A DNA stretch of 64,000 nt from Anthoceros angustus (GCA_010909165.1 VJWM01000209.1:186001-250000), one strand, 5' to 3'; shown: positions 46,872-57,294, counted from the stretch's first letter. Numbers and translations are program-made. Notes: generated by a model from the sequence alone, not told the origin.

Positions 46872-47870
46872 ATGGCTCCTAAAAGAAAACCCCCTTACGG
46901 GCGTGGAAAAGCAAGGTCCTTGGCTGAAGTCATGGCTAAGCCGTACAAGCAGCGTGTCAAATCCATGATTCTTCATCGCAACCCATCCACGCAGGATGAT
47001 GGTAAAGTTGATGGTGTCTTGGTGCAGTGAAGGAACTTATTTAGTTCCCAAAAGACATTCCTAAACCGCCAAGGCACTTCTCATCCAAGAAGGATGCTCA
47101 CGTGCGGTGAGTTTGTTCGAAGAGGAGAAGGGTGGACACTCGACACATGGCATTGGTTGAAGGTCCTCTTGCGAGATTACTAACTATGTCCCGATTATCG
47201 AGAGAGGGGTCCGGTTGTGGGGAGAATGATTTCTTGATAACCGACGATCCCATGGTTGTGAGTCTTTGCCAAAGCCCGTCTGAGTCTAGAGATTTGTGTC
47301 TGCCGTTGAGCAGAATGCTTTACAGTGGGCGTTTTCCATACTGTTGTGGTTCGACCACAGAGTCATCCACGATCAAGAAGTGCTCGATATGTTTGAGAGG
47401 CTAAAGTGTGATGATCCGAAGATGACTTTGCCATGGGTATGGAGGAAATTGATGATGAAGCAATTTTCGAGAGCAGGGATTTGACCCAATAGTCCTAGAG
47501 GGAGCTGTGAATGATGCTTTGAGTGGTGGGGAGGATAGGTCCAAACGGCAGAATAACTGGTGTCGTAGTCGTCTCAGGGCCTTTATGAAAGTGAGTGGGG
47601 TCAGGGGATGGGATACTGCTGTTGAGGATATCCCTCACAAGGATCTGAATCTTATTCTGATATCCTTTTTCCATCAAGTTCGGAATCTGAAGGACAACAG
47701 GAGATTTTCTCCAGAAACGTAAGTAGTGATGTTTTTTGACTTGTTGATTTTGATAGTTCTGACTTTCCTTCACATGACTGATTTGTGATTCTCTCTTGTG
47801 CAGGTTGATGTCTTTCTTTCGTGGTTTTAACCGAATTTTAACAAGGAAGTGCATCCTGAACCAAAGCTTG
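46872..47870 (+). CDS. Crypton-type tyrosine recombinase, N-terminal exons (CR-C)
   Basis: After TTTGCAG the frame starts MAPKRKPPYGRGKARSLAEV, a basic N-terminus that in this copy meets a stop at 47028-47030. Further on come CGENDFLI, QEVLDMFERLKCDDPKM and EEIDDEA-type acidic stretches. The core-binding part has AFMKVSGVRGWDTAVEDIP and then LNLILISFFHQVRNLKDNRR (about 47620-47700). A GT donor follows, and a new exon begins LMSFFRGFNRILTRKC (47805-47860), where the element is cut. The pattern (E-D-I-P, L-N-x-L, F-F-x-x-V-R, T-L-M-S-F-x-R-G) matches the N-terminal domain of DUF3504/Crypton proteins. Frame breaks near 47250 and 47480 prevent a single reading. Confidence 0.6.
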
Positions 47871-48285
47871 CGGATAGCAGACTTAGACTGCGAGAAATTT
47901 CAATATCTGGAGGATTATCTGGACTAAAAGCACTCAGTGATGAAAAGGTGGCTTTCAAGCTTGACATGTTGGACTTAGATCCTGCAAGGAGGAGTCAAGA
48001 ACCAAAGACTAGAGACCGAGGCCCGGGGCGCACCTATGGATAATGTCCAAAGTGCGAGCTCCCAAGGTCCTCCGATCGACGAAAATCTCATGTTGTCCCA
48101 TCGGGAGGCGGCCATGAATGACGACAAAGGTAGCTGATGTGAGGGTAGTTGTTGCATACCTTGCCAAGCTTTGAGGTGACATTGCTCTCGGGTCGTGAAT
48201 AGCATGCTTGGCCCCAGCGCTGTATGCGCCGGCGGGGTGTAGTCTATGCGAATCGCGCACGATTCCCAACGCATACGGGTCCCAC
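47871..48285. other. Right flank of CR-C, unknown open segments
   Basis: The plus-strand frame continues without a stop to about 48043 (ISISGGLSGLKALSDEKVAF), and the minus strand is open over 47975-48310. Neither resembles a known family. If the inversion model holds, this was formerly joined to the sequence now at 27218. Confidence 0.3.
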
Positions 48286-48400
48286 TACCGAACCGTATGT
48301 CGTGCGTCAATATTTTATTTGGAGTATTCCAGCGGAAGGTGAGCTATGACGTCTGGGTCCGCTGAAGTCTGGGGCTCTGGCTTGTTTCTACTGCAAGGTA
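48286..48400 (+). promoter_or_regulatory. Relic of the P450 upstream region
   Basis: GTGCGTCAATATTTTAT, then GGAGAGCTATGACGTCTGGG-like sequence and a TCTGGGTCCG block, match the regions upstream of the P450 first exons at 52570-52650 and 53890-53970. No P450 exon follows here. Confidence 0.5.
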
Positions 48401-49785
48401 TCCAATGAAGTTGGATTCCTGATATGAGAGTGCGACTTTGTCTTCATGGACTTCTCCCCAGCTCATCAAATTGAGCAATAAGTAAGAGCGATCGTGCTTT
48501 GGTTGCAATATTGTATGCAACCAAAAGCTATCAGACTTAGTTCTTCATTAACTATATTTGCTTAGTTCTTTCTCATATATAATTTCTTGCTGGTCCTAAT
48601 TAAGTATAGAGAATGAATTCAAATTAGACGCACCGTTTGTAAATAAACTTGAACTTCAAGTTTCTTGAGGCTCTTGTGCAAACTTGAATATCAAGCTCTA
48701 TCTCTTCAGGCTGGGTTGCAGAGACATTTGTGAATGGTGTTTCAGAAAACTAGACAATCTCGTTAAAGCTAACATGAAGTACTGTTTTGGTAGAACTCTT
48801 GCCGGCTATTGTTGAAGCAATGTTTTGGTACCGCTGGTACTTAGTGTAGAGCTTGTCTTGCTTGGATATACAATATATGTAGATATGTAAGTTCTCTCCG
48901 CTTTAGATCTCTTGGAGCCGTGGTCAGCACGAAACAGTTTGTATTCCAATAACATAAAATGCCTACTTGCAATCCTTCACAGTATACGGGTGAGAGACTT
49001 GTACCTTGAACTAGCTAAATCTTTCAGCAAAGTGTGGGCCGTCATGCTTTCTGTATCTAGTGCTAAGTCCTCAAGCAAATCAATGTCTGCAATTGAATGT
49101 CAACCGTTTAGTTGACAGGATTGTCTTCAACTGTATAACCTAGAATTGATGTTATTGGGTACAGACATATAAATCTCCCCAGTCACTGCAACACAAAGGA
49201 CTCTATAAACGTAAAGTTTGGATGCTGAGTAAGTAGCACATTATAGTAAATTGATGTAGTCAGATTCAACAAATGAAGGAGCATGCATAGCAATCTGGAC
49301 AGGCCTATTACACCGCTACTATTGTTGCACTGCGTGCCTGCTTTTGGCACAACGTGCACAAAGAAACTATACTATACTTGAACTTGCTGAAAGTGGTACG
49401 AACTCCTAGTGAATCCATTTCCGTTTTTATCCATTCAAGTGTGTTGTCACACCGAAATAAGCGCGCACAATGCTTATAACGGAACGGGCTTGGAAGTAAC
49501 GGCCTTTAAATATGATTACTGGAAACAGCAAAACTGAAGCTAAATAAATGAAAACCGTTTAAGTTTTAGAACACGGTTCTGAAACCCGCGTTTTCGCGGC
49601 ACATGGATTGATTCATCGCACATGTCGCATGCATGGACATGGAGGCAATGACCGTATACGGACCGCATACGGGCTGTATGGGATGGAGGTGCCGACGGAG
49701 GCTGGCCGGACGGTGGGGCCAATCTAGTTTTGAAGAATTCCTTGCATCGCTGCTACTGGGGGAGGGACTGCAGCTGCGTCTGCAC
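48401..49785. other. Intergenic, no gene seen
   Basis: AT-rich sequence with only short frames. I see no transposon ends, RNA genes or long open frames. Confidence 0.5.
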
Positions 49786-49885
49786 GCTTGAAATGTATTC
49801 CAGTTGTTTGAAGTATCGCAGGGCAGCCACGGACGCGACAATGGTTGTGGGGATTGGAGTGGCGCTTGCGGCTACGAAAGGATGA
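49786..49885 (+). pseudogene. Relic of a P450 5' end (start ATG changed to ACG)
   Basis: CGCAGGGCAGCCACGGACGC then GGGGATTGGAGTGGCGCTTGC align with the starts of the P450 genes below (CGCAGGGCAGCGATGGACGT, AGATAGGGGTGGCTCTTGCG). Translated, it gives a membrane-anchor-like GIGVALA. The alignment is lost after about 40 codons' worth of DNA. It is an extra, truncated copy 170 bp before P450-A. Confidence 0.5.
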
Positions 49886-50051
49886 ATCGATCGCACGCCT
49901 CAACTTGCCTTCACACTTCACAGCTCTTGACGCTGAGCATTTTGTGATCCCCACACCTCATGAAGCTGAGCATTGTGTGAAGTGGGAGGAGTGCGGCTGC
50001 CTTTGCATTCTTGAGTTTGAATTCCGTTGTTGGAAGAATCGGAGGGCAGCC

Positions 50052-52313
50052 ATGGAAGTGACATTGGGTGTAGAGATTGGAGTGACGCTTGCAATGGCGG
50101 TGCTGGCCGTGGCCTGGCCAGTGTGGAGGTACTGGGAGCGGAGGGGGATGTGGGCGCCCAAGGGCTCCAAGCAGCTGCCGGGGACCATGGGCTTCCCGCT
50201 GCTGGGAGAGACTATGGAGCTGATGGGCTACTTCAAGATCGGGGATCTGGAGACATTCACGACAAAGCGCTTTCGCAAGTATGGCGATGTGTTCAAGTCG
50301 CACCTGTTGGGCAGTCCGTATGTGTTTTCACGGGCGCCGAGGCGGCCAAGCTCTTGCTCTCAATGGCACAAGCTGGTACAGGCGCACCAGTTCCTCCCGC
50401 GAGGCAGCTGGTGGGCAAGGTCGCTCCTCAATGTGCACGGCCCCACGCACAAGTTCTATCGCAAAATTCTCAACGAATCCTTCATGGGCGAAGGCATTAG
50501 GAAGTATCTGCCGGTGTCGGAGCAATCGGCTCTAGAGACCCTCAGTTCCTGGAACTGGGCGACGTCCCCGTCATGAGACACGACATGGGCAAGGTGCGTG
50601 CACCAGGAATGGGCCACTCTTACCGTTTGTCTGCAATCTAATTGCAATGTTTGTGCAGAGCTCGTGATGTTTGCTAACTGGTATCTGCTCACGGTGCGCA
50701 GTTCGCTTATCATGTGATCGTGGGACTGGTGCTGAGCTGGGGTCCTGGTTCAGTGCGTGACAGGAGCTTGGAGCTCACCAAAACAGTGAGTACCAGCTTG
50801 ATCACGGTGCCCATCAATCTTCCTGGATTCGCCTTTCACAAGGCCATGCAGGTGGGAATTCGTTCAGGCCCAATTTGGAGCACAGGTGTCCAATTTCTCC
50901 CAGGGCTTGCAATGGGCCGCAATAAATCTAACAGTGCAAGTGGACTGGGCGTGCAGGCAAGAAAGGAGCTGGGTAAAATGTTCGACACCGAATTTGCGCT
51001 GAGAAGGAGCGGAAAATTTGTTCGCAGCGACCTGCTGAACGAAATGATGAAGGCAGTCGACCCCGATTCTTCAAGCGACAAGCCTGCCCTGGACGACGAG
51101 CAGCTGAGGGACAATCTGCTCACCATGGTCGTTGCTGGCTTTGAGACCACCGCCAGCACACTCACCTGGCTTGCCAAGCTGCTACATGAGAATCCCAGCG
51201 TCAAGGAGAAGCTGCTGGTGAGCCTGGCCCCGGGGCTATATCACAGACGTCGTCCATAGGAATCGAGATTGGTTTGGAACAGCTTGGATCCAAGCGAGCC
51301 CAACCTTGGCGTTTGGTTTTTGTGTTTGTGACTGTAGGCTGAGCATTTGGCTCTGAGAAGAAACAAACAAGCTGGAGAGGCACTGACATGGGCGGATCTC
51401 GGCCAACCGATGGCCTACACCTTGAAAGTGAGACTCGGATCCTCAACATCCTCCAACCTAGTAGTGGCCCAATACTCACTGGAATCTGGCGTAAGCTAAG
51501 ATCCATCTGTCTTGTCTCATGTGTGCATGCAGGTGATCAACGAGGCACTCCGAGTGTCTGCTCTCATTTTCTGGTTGCATCGACAGGTCAAGGAGGACTT
51601 TACTTTCAACGGTATGTATGCTGCACCTGGCTGGCATTGGCAACCGTTCAGATTCCTTCCCTACTCCAAGCGGGGAGTTCTAACATGGGTGATCACTGTG
51701 CTTCATTTCCGTTATGATATTCCCCAAGCTTTCTCACTATCTGACACACACATGTGCCACCTGCAGGATACCACATTCCTAAAGGCTGGAACGTTGTGTT
51801 TGACACTCACAACTTACACCATAGTTCAGAAATCTTCCAAGACCCAGAGATCTTCAATCCCTCTCGCTTCGATGTAAGAGCCTGATGCTTGAATTCAACA
51901 CTAGAATCATTACAGACGTCTCCGAATCATAGACAACGAACAACATCTTGGGAGTTATCTTGTGACACTGCGTTCTGATGCTACCAACAGGTGCCACCGA
52001 AGCCCTTCACCCTGCTGGCGTGGGAGGTGGAAGCAGATTGTGCCTTGGGAAGGAGCTGGCACTAATGAACATGAAAGTGATGTTGCATCACATGATGCTC
52101 AAATTCAGGTGAGTCCCCATAATTCTTCTGCAATAAATAGTTCACAAGTCATTTACATATTATCCTACATGCTTCTTGGCTAACCGACGGGTGCTGAGTT
52201 GGTGTTGAAACAGGTGGACAGTATATGAGCCAGACACTGGCCTCGACATTTCGGGTCTGCCATGTCCCAATAGCGGTGTCCCCATAAGGATCGAGGCTGT
52301 TCAGGACTATTAA
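50052..52313 (+). pseudogene. P450-A: CYP85-clan cytochrome P450, frame-broken as read
   Basis: Endoplasmic-reticulum haem monooxygenase gene with eight exons in the same places as P450-C: 50052-50593, 50702-50851, 50957-51217, 51338-51427, 51533-51611, 51767-51873, 51991-52108 and 52214-52313. Exon 1 has an N-terminal anchor, WERRGMWAPKGSKQLPG and a proline-rich hinge. Exon 3 has the I-helix AGFETT, exon 5 has EALR (ExxR), and exon 6 has NPSRF (PERF equivalent). Exons 2-6 and 8 are intact. Exon 1 has several small frameshifts (after SPYVF; around LVGxxSLLNVHG; at SSWNWATS). Exon 7 has lost one base just before FGGGSRLCLG, removing the haem ligand from frame. All breaks lie in G/C runs or at CTG/CAG, so some may be sequence errors. 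Confidence 0.85.
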
Positions 52314-54834
52314 TCTGCCAACCGAGCTATGATAAGATTGCACATGGAGTCCTGTGGCTCCTTCCAAACAGCCACAATCCCGGAGGACAGTAGGCAGCAG
52401 GAGCGCTCACTCCCATAGCCGCACGATGTGCTCCAACATATTAAACCCTGTATGTTAAAGCCGTGCAGCAGCTCGCCGCTAATGTAATACATATGGGCTT
52501 GCCGTAAACCTTGGGATAAAGTGATCCTGCACTCGAAGGATATGGGCTCAACTATGGGTCCAACCGTAGTGCGTCAATATTTTATCCAGTGGATTGTGGC
52601 AAAAGGAGAGCTATGACGTCTGGGACTCTGGAGTCTGTCTGGGTCCGTCTGGCAGTTCATTCCAGTTTTAGCAAAAGGTGTGGTACGACGTCTGCGTCCC
52701 TCTGGCAGTCCCATTGCGGTCGCATCTTTCGACGGCAGTGTATTCAGAAAGTTGGAGATTCTGAGAAAAAAGCTGCAGCATCTGCTTGCGGCTTGACAAG
52801 TCCACACTTCACCCGGAAGTCAGCAATGTGCGAAAGCAGGAGGGGTTGCTGCGGCATGGCATTCTTGAATTTGCATTCCGTTCTTCTCAGAATCGCAGGG
52901 CAGCGATGGACGTGACGTTGGCTGTGGAGATAGGGGTGGCTCTTGCGGTGCTTGCTGTGGGCTGGCCAGTGTGGAGGTACTGGGAGCGGAGGGGGATATG
53001 GGCGCCCATGGGCTCGAAGCAGCTGCCGGGGACCATGGGCTTCCCGCTGCTGGGAGAGACGATGGAGCTCATGGGCTACTTCAAGAGCGGGGATCTGGAG
53101 ACATTCACGACAAAGCGCTTTCGCAAGTATGGCGATGTGTTCAAGTCGCACCTGCTGGGCAGTCCGTATGTGTTTTCAGGGGCGCCGAGGCGGCCAAACT
53201 CTTGGTCGCCAGCGAGGACAAGCTGGTGCACGCGCACCAGATCCTCCCCGGAGGAAGCTGGTCGGCGAGGAGTCCATGCTCAATGTGCACGGTCCCAGGC
53301 ACAAGCTCTATCGCAAAATGCTCAACGAGGCCTTCATGGGCGAGAGGATTAGGAAGTATCTGCCGTGGTGGAGCAAGCGACTCTCGAGACGCTCGGTTCC
53401 TGGAAGCTGGGCGACGTCCCGTCGTCAGGCACGACATGGCCAAGGTGAGCGCACCAGAATTGGGCCACTCTTGCCGTTTGTGCGCAAATTGCAATGTTAG
53501 TGAGCTTGGGATTGTAATGGGTGCTGAGTTGGTGTTGAAACAGGTGGACAGTAGGCCAGACACTGGCCTCGACATTTCGGGTCTGCCATGTCCCAATAGC
53601 GGTGTCCCCATAAGGATCGAGGCTGTTCAGGACTATTAATCTGCCAACCGAGCTATGATAAGATTGCACATGGAGTCCTGTGGCTCCTTCCAAACAGCCA
53701 CAATCCCGGAGGACAGTAGGCAGCAGGAGCGCTCACTCCCATAGCCGCACGATGTGCTCCAACATATTAAACCCTGTTAAAGCCGTGCAGCAGCTCGCTA
53801 ATGTAATACATATGGGCTTGCCGTAAACCTTGGGATAAAGTGATCCTGCACTCGAAGGATATGGGCTCAACTATGGGTCCAACCGTAGTGCGTCAATATT
53901 TTATCCAGTGGATTGTGGCAAAAGGAGAGCTATGACGTCTGGGACTCTGGAGTCTGTCTGGGTCCGTCTGGCAGTTCATTCCAGTTTTAGCAAAGGTGTG
54001 GTACGACGTCTGCGTCCCTCTGGCAGTCCCATTGCGGTCGCATCTTTCGACGGCAGTGTATTCAGAAAGTTGGAGATTCTTTGAGAAAAAGCTGCAGCAT
54101 CTGCTTGCGACTTGACAAGTCCACACTTCACCCGGAAGTCAGCAATGTGCGAAAGCAGGAGGGGATTGCTGCGGCATGGCATTCTTGAATTGCATTCCGT
54201 TCTTCTCAGAATCGCAGGGCAGCGATGGACGTGACGTTGGCTGTGGAGATAGGGGTGGCTCTTGCGGTGCTTGCTGTGGGCTGGCCAGTGTGGAGGTACT
54301 GGGAGCGGAGGGGATATGGGCGCCCATGGGCTGAAGCAGCTGCCGGGGACCATGGGCTTCCCGCTGCTGGGAGAGACGATGGAGCTCATGGGCTACTTCA
54401 AGAGCGGGATCTGGAGACATTCACGACAAAGCGCTTTCGCAAGTATGGCGATGTGTTCAAGTCGCACCTGCTGGGCAGTCCGTTTTTCAGGGGCGCCGAG
54501 GCGGCCAAACTCTTGGTCGCCAGCGAGGACAAGCTGGTGCACGCGCACCAGATCCTCCCCGGGAGGAAGCTGGTCGGCGAGGAGTCCATGCTCAATGTGC
54601 ACGGTCCCAGGCACAAGCTCTATCGCAAAATGCTCAACGAGGCCTTCATGGGCGAGAGGATTAGGAAGTATCTGCCCGTGGTGGAGCAAGCGACTCTCGA
54701 GACGCTCGGTTCCTGGAAGCTGGGCGACGTCCCCGTCGTCAGGCACGACATGGCCAAGGTGAGCGCACCAGAATTGGGCCACTCTTGCCGTTTGTGCGCA
54801 AATTGCAATGTTAGTGAGCTTGGGATTGTAATGG
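52190..54834. repeat. Tandem duplication of 1.32 kb joining P450 last and first exons
   Basis: The unit from TGCTGAGTTGGTGTTGAAAC (52195) through the last exon of P450-A, the intergenic promoter and exon 1 of the next P450 to TTGGGATTGTAATGGG recurs directly (second start at 53520). Units are 1.32-1.33 kb and differ by small indels. The right borders share only GGGT. Confidence 0.85.
52906..53639 (+). pseudogene. P450-B': duplicate with only first and last exons
   Basis: Exon 1 (52906-53444) encodes MDVTLAVEIGVALAVLAVGW, the hinge KQLPGTMGFPLLGETMELMG and most of the N-terminal domain. Four single-base losses break it (after SPYVF, in CCCGGAGGAAG, TGCCGTGG and GTCCCGTC). The intron is cut and joined to the end of P450-A's last intron, so the next exon (53544-53639) is a copy of the terminal exon, itself frame-broken near GTAGGCCAGAC. 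It lacks the I-helix, ExxR and haem loop and cannot be an active P450. It arose from the 1.32-kb tandem duplication. Confidence 0.85.
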
Positions 54835-56454
54835 GTAGTTGCTGACGGTGCGCAGTTCTCTTATCATGTGATCGTGGGACTGGTGCTGAGCTGGGGTCCT
54901 GGTCCGGTGCGTGACAGGGGCCGTGAGCTCACCGAAACGGTGAGAAACAACTTGCTCGCGGTGCCCATCAATCTTCCTGGATTGGCCTTTCACAAAGCGA
55001 TGCAGGTGCCAATTCGTTCGAGGCCCAATTTGGCGCACAGTGTCCAATTTCTCCTTGCCCTGGGGCCGCAATAAATCTAACAACGCAAGTGGACTGGGCT
55101 TGCAGGCAAGAAAGGAACTGGGCGAAATGTTCGACACCGAAATCGCGCTGAGAAGGAGCGGGAAAATCGTTTGCAATGACCTGCTGAGTGAAATGATGAA
55201 GGCAGTCGACCCCGATTCTTCCAGCGACAAGCCTGCCCTGGACGACGAGCAGCTGAGGGACAATGTGGTCACCCTGATCGTTGCTGGGTTTGAGACCACC
55301 ACCAACACACTCACCTGGCTAGTCAAGCTGCTGCATGAGAATCCTAGCGTCAAGGAGAAGCTGCTGGTGAGCGTGGCCCCGGGCTGTCACAGACGTCGTC
55401 CATAGGAAACGACATTCGTTTGGAACAATTTGGATCGAAGCCAACTTCACCTTGAGGTTTTGTTTTCCTGCTTGAACTGTAGGCGGAGCATTTGGCAGTG
55501 AGAAGAAACAAACAAGCTGGAGAGGCACTGACATGGGCGGATCTCGGCCAACCGATGGCCTACAGTGAAAGTGAGACTCAGATACCTCAACATTCTGCAC
55601 CCTAGTGCCGCACAGCTACTCACTGGAATCTGGCCTCCAATTAAGATCCATCTGTCTTTGTCTCATGTACGTGTGCCTCCAGGTGATCAACGAGGCACTG
55701 AGTTTCTTCTCTCGCTTTCTGGTGGAATCGACAGGTCAAGGAGGACTTCACATTCAACGGCATGTATGCTGCACCTGGCATCGCCAACCGTTCAGATTTC
55801 TTCCCTACTCCAAGCAGGAGTCCTAACATGGGTCACAGACTAGTGCTTGATTGCCGCAATGATTTGCAGAAGCTTTCTCCGTGCCTGACACATGTGCCAC
55901 CTGCAGGATACCACATTCCTAAAGGCTGGAGCCTTGTGCATGACACTCACGACTTGCACCATAGTCCAGAAGTCTTCCAAGACCCGGAGACGTTCGATCC
56001 CTCTCGCTTCGATGTAAGCAGCCTGATGCTTGAATTCGGCATTAGAAATCATACAGCCATCTCCGACTAATAGACATCCAACAACATTTTGGGAGTAACC
56101 TTTTGACACTCTGCGTTCCTTGTCTACCAACAGGTGCCACCGAAACCTTACACCCTGCTGGCATTTGGAGGTGGAACCAGATTGTGCCTTGGGAAGGAGC
56201 TGGCACTAATGGACATGAAAGTGATGTTGCATCACATGATGCTCAAATTCAGGTGCGTCTCCATTCTTCTGCAATAGCTCACAGGTCATCTACAATCCCC
56301 ATCCCCAAATATGCTTCTTGGCTAACCGACGGTGCCGACCTGGTGTCGAAACAGGTGGACAGTAGATAAGCCAGACACTGGCCTCGACGTTTCAGGTCTG
56401 CCATGCCCCAATAGCGGTGTCCCCATAAGGATCGAGGCTGTCCTGGACTATTAG
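54225..56454 (+). pseudogene. P450-B: CYP85-clan cytochrome P450, degenerate
   Basis: Eight exons: 54225-54758, 54856-55005, 55106-55366, 55483-55570, 55683-55759, 55907-56013, 56134-56252 and 56355-56454. Exons 2, 3 (AGFETT), 6 (DPSRF), 7 (FGGGTRLCLGKELA, haem cysteine) and 8 are intact. In exon 1, three one-base losses cancel out. The frame survives, but about 31 residues covering the hinge become an unrelated GYGRPWAEAAAGDHG-type stretch, and two codons (YV) are missing in SPFFRGAEAA. Exon 4 is 2 bp short. Exon 5 is 2 bp short exactly at the ExxR arginine, and its donor reads GC instead of GT. As read it is a pseudogene, with the same caution about repeat-region errors as for P450-A. Confidence 0.85.
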
Positions 56455-57221
56455 TCTGCCAACCGAGCTATGACAAGACTGCACACGGCCTTGCTGTGGA
56501 TACTATGTGAAACTTGGGGTTTCAATTACTTTCCCAACACAGACGGTGCCATGCCCCAAGCAGGATACATCTGAAACTGTGAGTGTGTGCATGGCAGGTA
56601 TTAGTCTCAATACTCAAACGGTGAAGGCCCTTCTTGCTCAGGCTGGAGAGCACCCCTTTGTGTAACCAAGGGAGTGTACAATGTGTAACCAAGACTAATG
56701 ACCAGGCTGCACAGAATGGATATATCTATGGGGGCCTGAGTTGAAATGGTCATTCACCTACCTGTATGGCATCATAGCTATTGCCGACGCTGTAGAATAT
56801 GGTTCCGATGGCCAGGCACAAAGCACGCAAGATACATTGCAAGACGTAGCCAGTAGTAACCTACGTGTCTGGACATGTTACCTTCGAGCAGTATCTGCAG
56901 CATTTTGAGCAAGAATGGATGACTTGTACTTGCTCACTAGCAGTTCCCCTCGTAATGCGGTGGACATAGCTTTAAGAGCATCCGAATCTTGAGGATCAGC
57001 GGGGTCATGGTCATCCCAGCCAGAGTGTCCAGAAGGGTGGATTTGCTCAAGGCCCCATGATGTAGCAGTCATTCCTTATTTCGGCTTTCGTGTACGCCTT
57101 GGTGTCATGATGGCATTGCCCATCTATGCCGCCGTCGCGTCATGATGCCCGTCTGTGACGTCTGCAAGTGATGATGGCATTGCCTGTCTGTGCTTCTTGG
57201 TGTGATGATGCTCGTCTGTAT
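56455..57221. other. Intergenic between P450-B and the BAHD gene
   Basis: No gene is seen. A loose repeat of GATGATGGCATTGCC, GTCTGTG and GATGATGC lies at 57105-57215. It includes another TGACGTC motif (57154) like those in the P450 upstream regions. Confidence 0.45.
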
Positions 57222-57294
57222 CTCGATTTGTGCGTGTCATCCTTGCATAGGGGCCATGCTAATCTTCTCTGTATCATTCCATTATATGCGATGT
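57222..57294 (-). ncRNA. U6 snRNA-like sequence, 3'-truncated
   Basis: The minus strand reads ACATCGCATATAATGGAATG, ATACAGAGAAGATTAGCATG, GCCCCTATGCAAGGATGACA and CGCACAAATCGAG. This follows U6 snRNA from about position 14 to the start of its 3' end. The ACAGAGA box and AGC triad are intact. There are changes such as AACGATAC to AATGATAC and CTGCGCAAGG to CTATGCAAGG, and a shortened 5' segment. After AAATCGAG the AAATGGTCC and T-tract terminator are missing, and the 5' stem-loop is absent. It is most likely a U6 pseudogene. Confidence 0.8.

Larger units (their letters stand above)
40090..47870 (+). mobile_element. CR-C: inverted CR element, recombinase 5' part plus second gene
   Basis: This is an inverted copy of about 14480-24100 of CR-A, with the recombinase gene now on the plus strand. 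It has single copies of the regions duplicated in CR-A. It ends at GCATCCTGAACCAAAGC (47855-47871), the same point at which CR-B stops. CR-B and CR-C together make one complete element. Confidence 0.7.

Noticed and set aside
14480-47870. Large inverted repeat as a single giant element with long terminal inverted repeats (CR-A against CR-C)
   Set aside because: CR-C ends inside the recombinase gene and pairs with CR-B at the same point; a split second copy explains it better than terminal repeats of one element.
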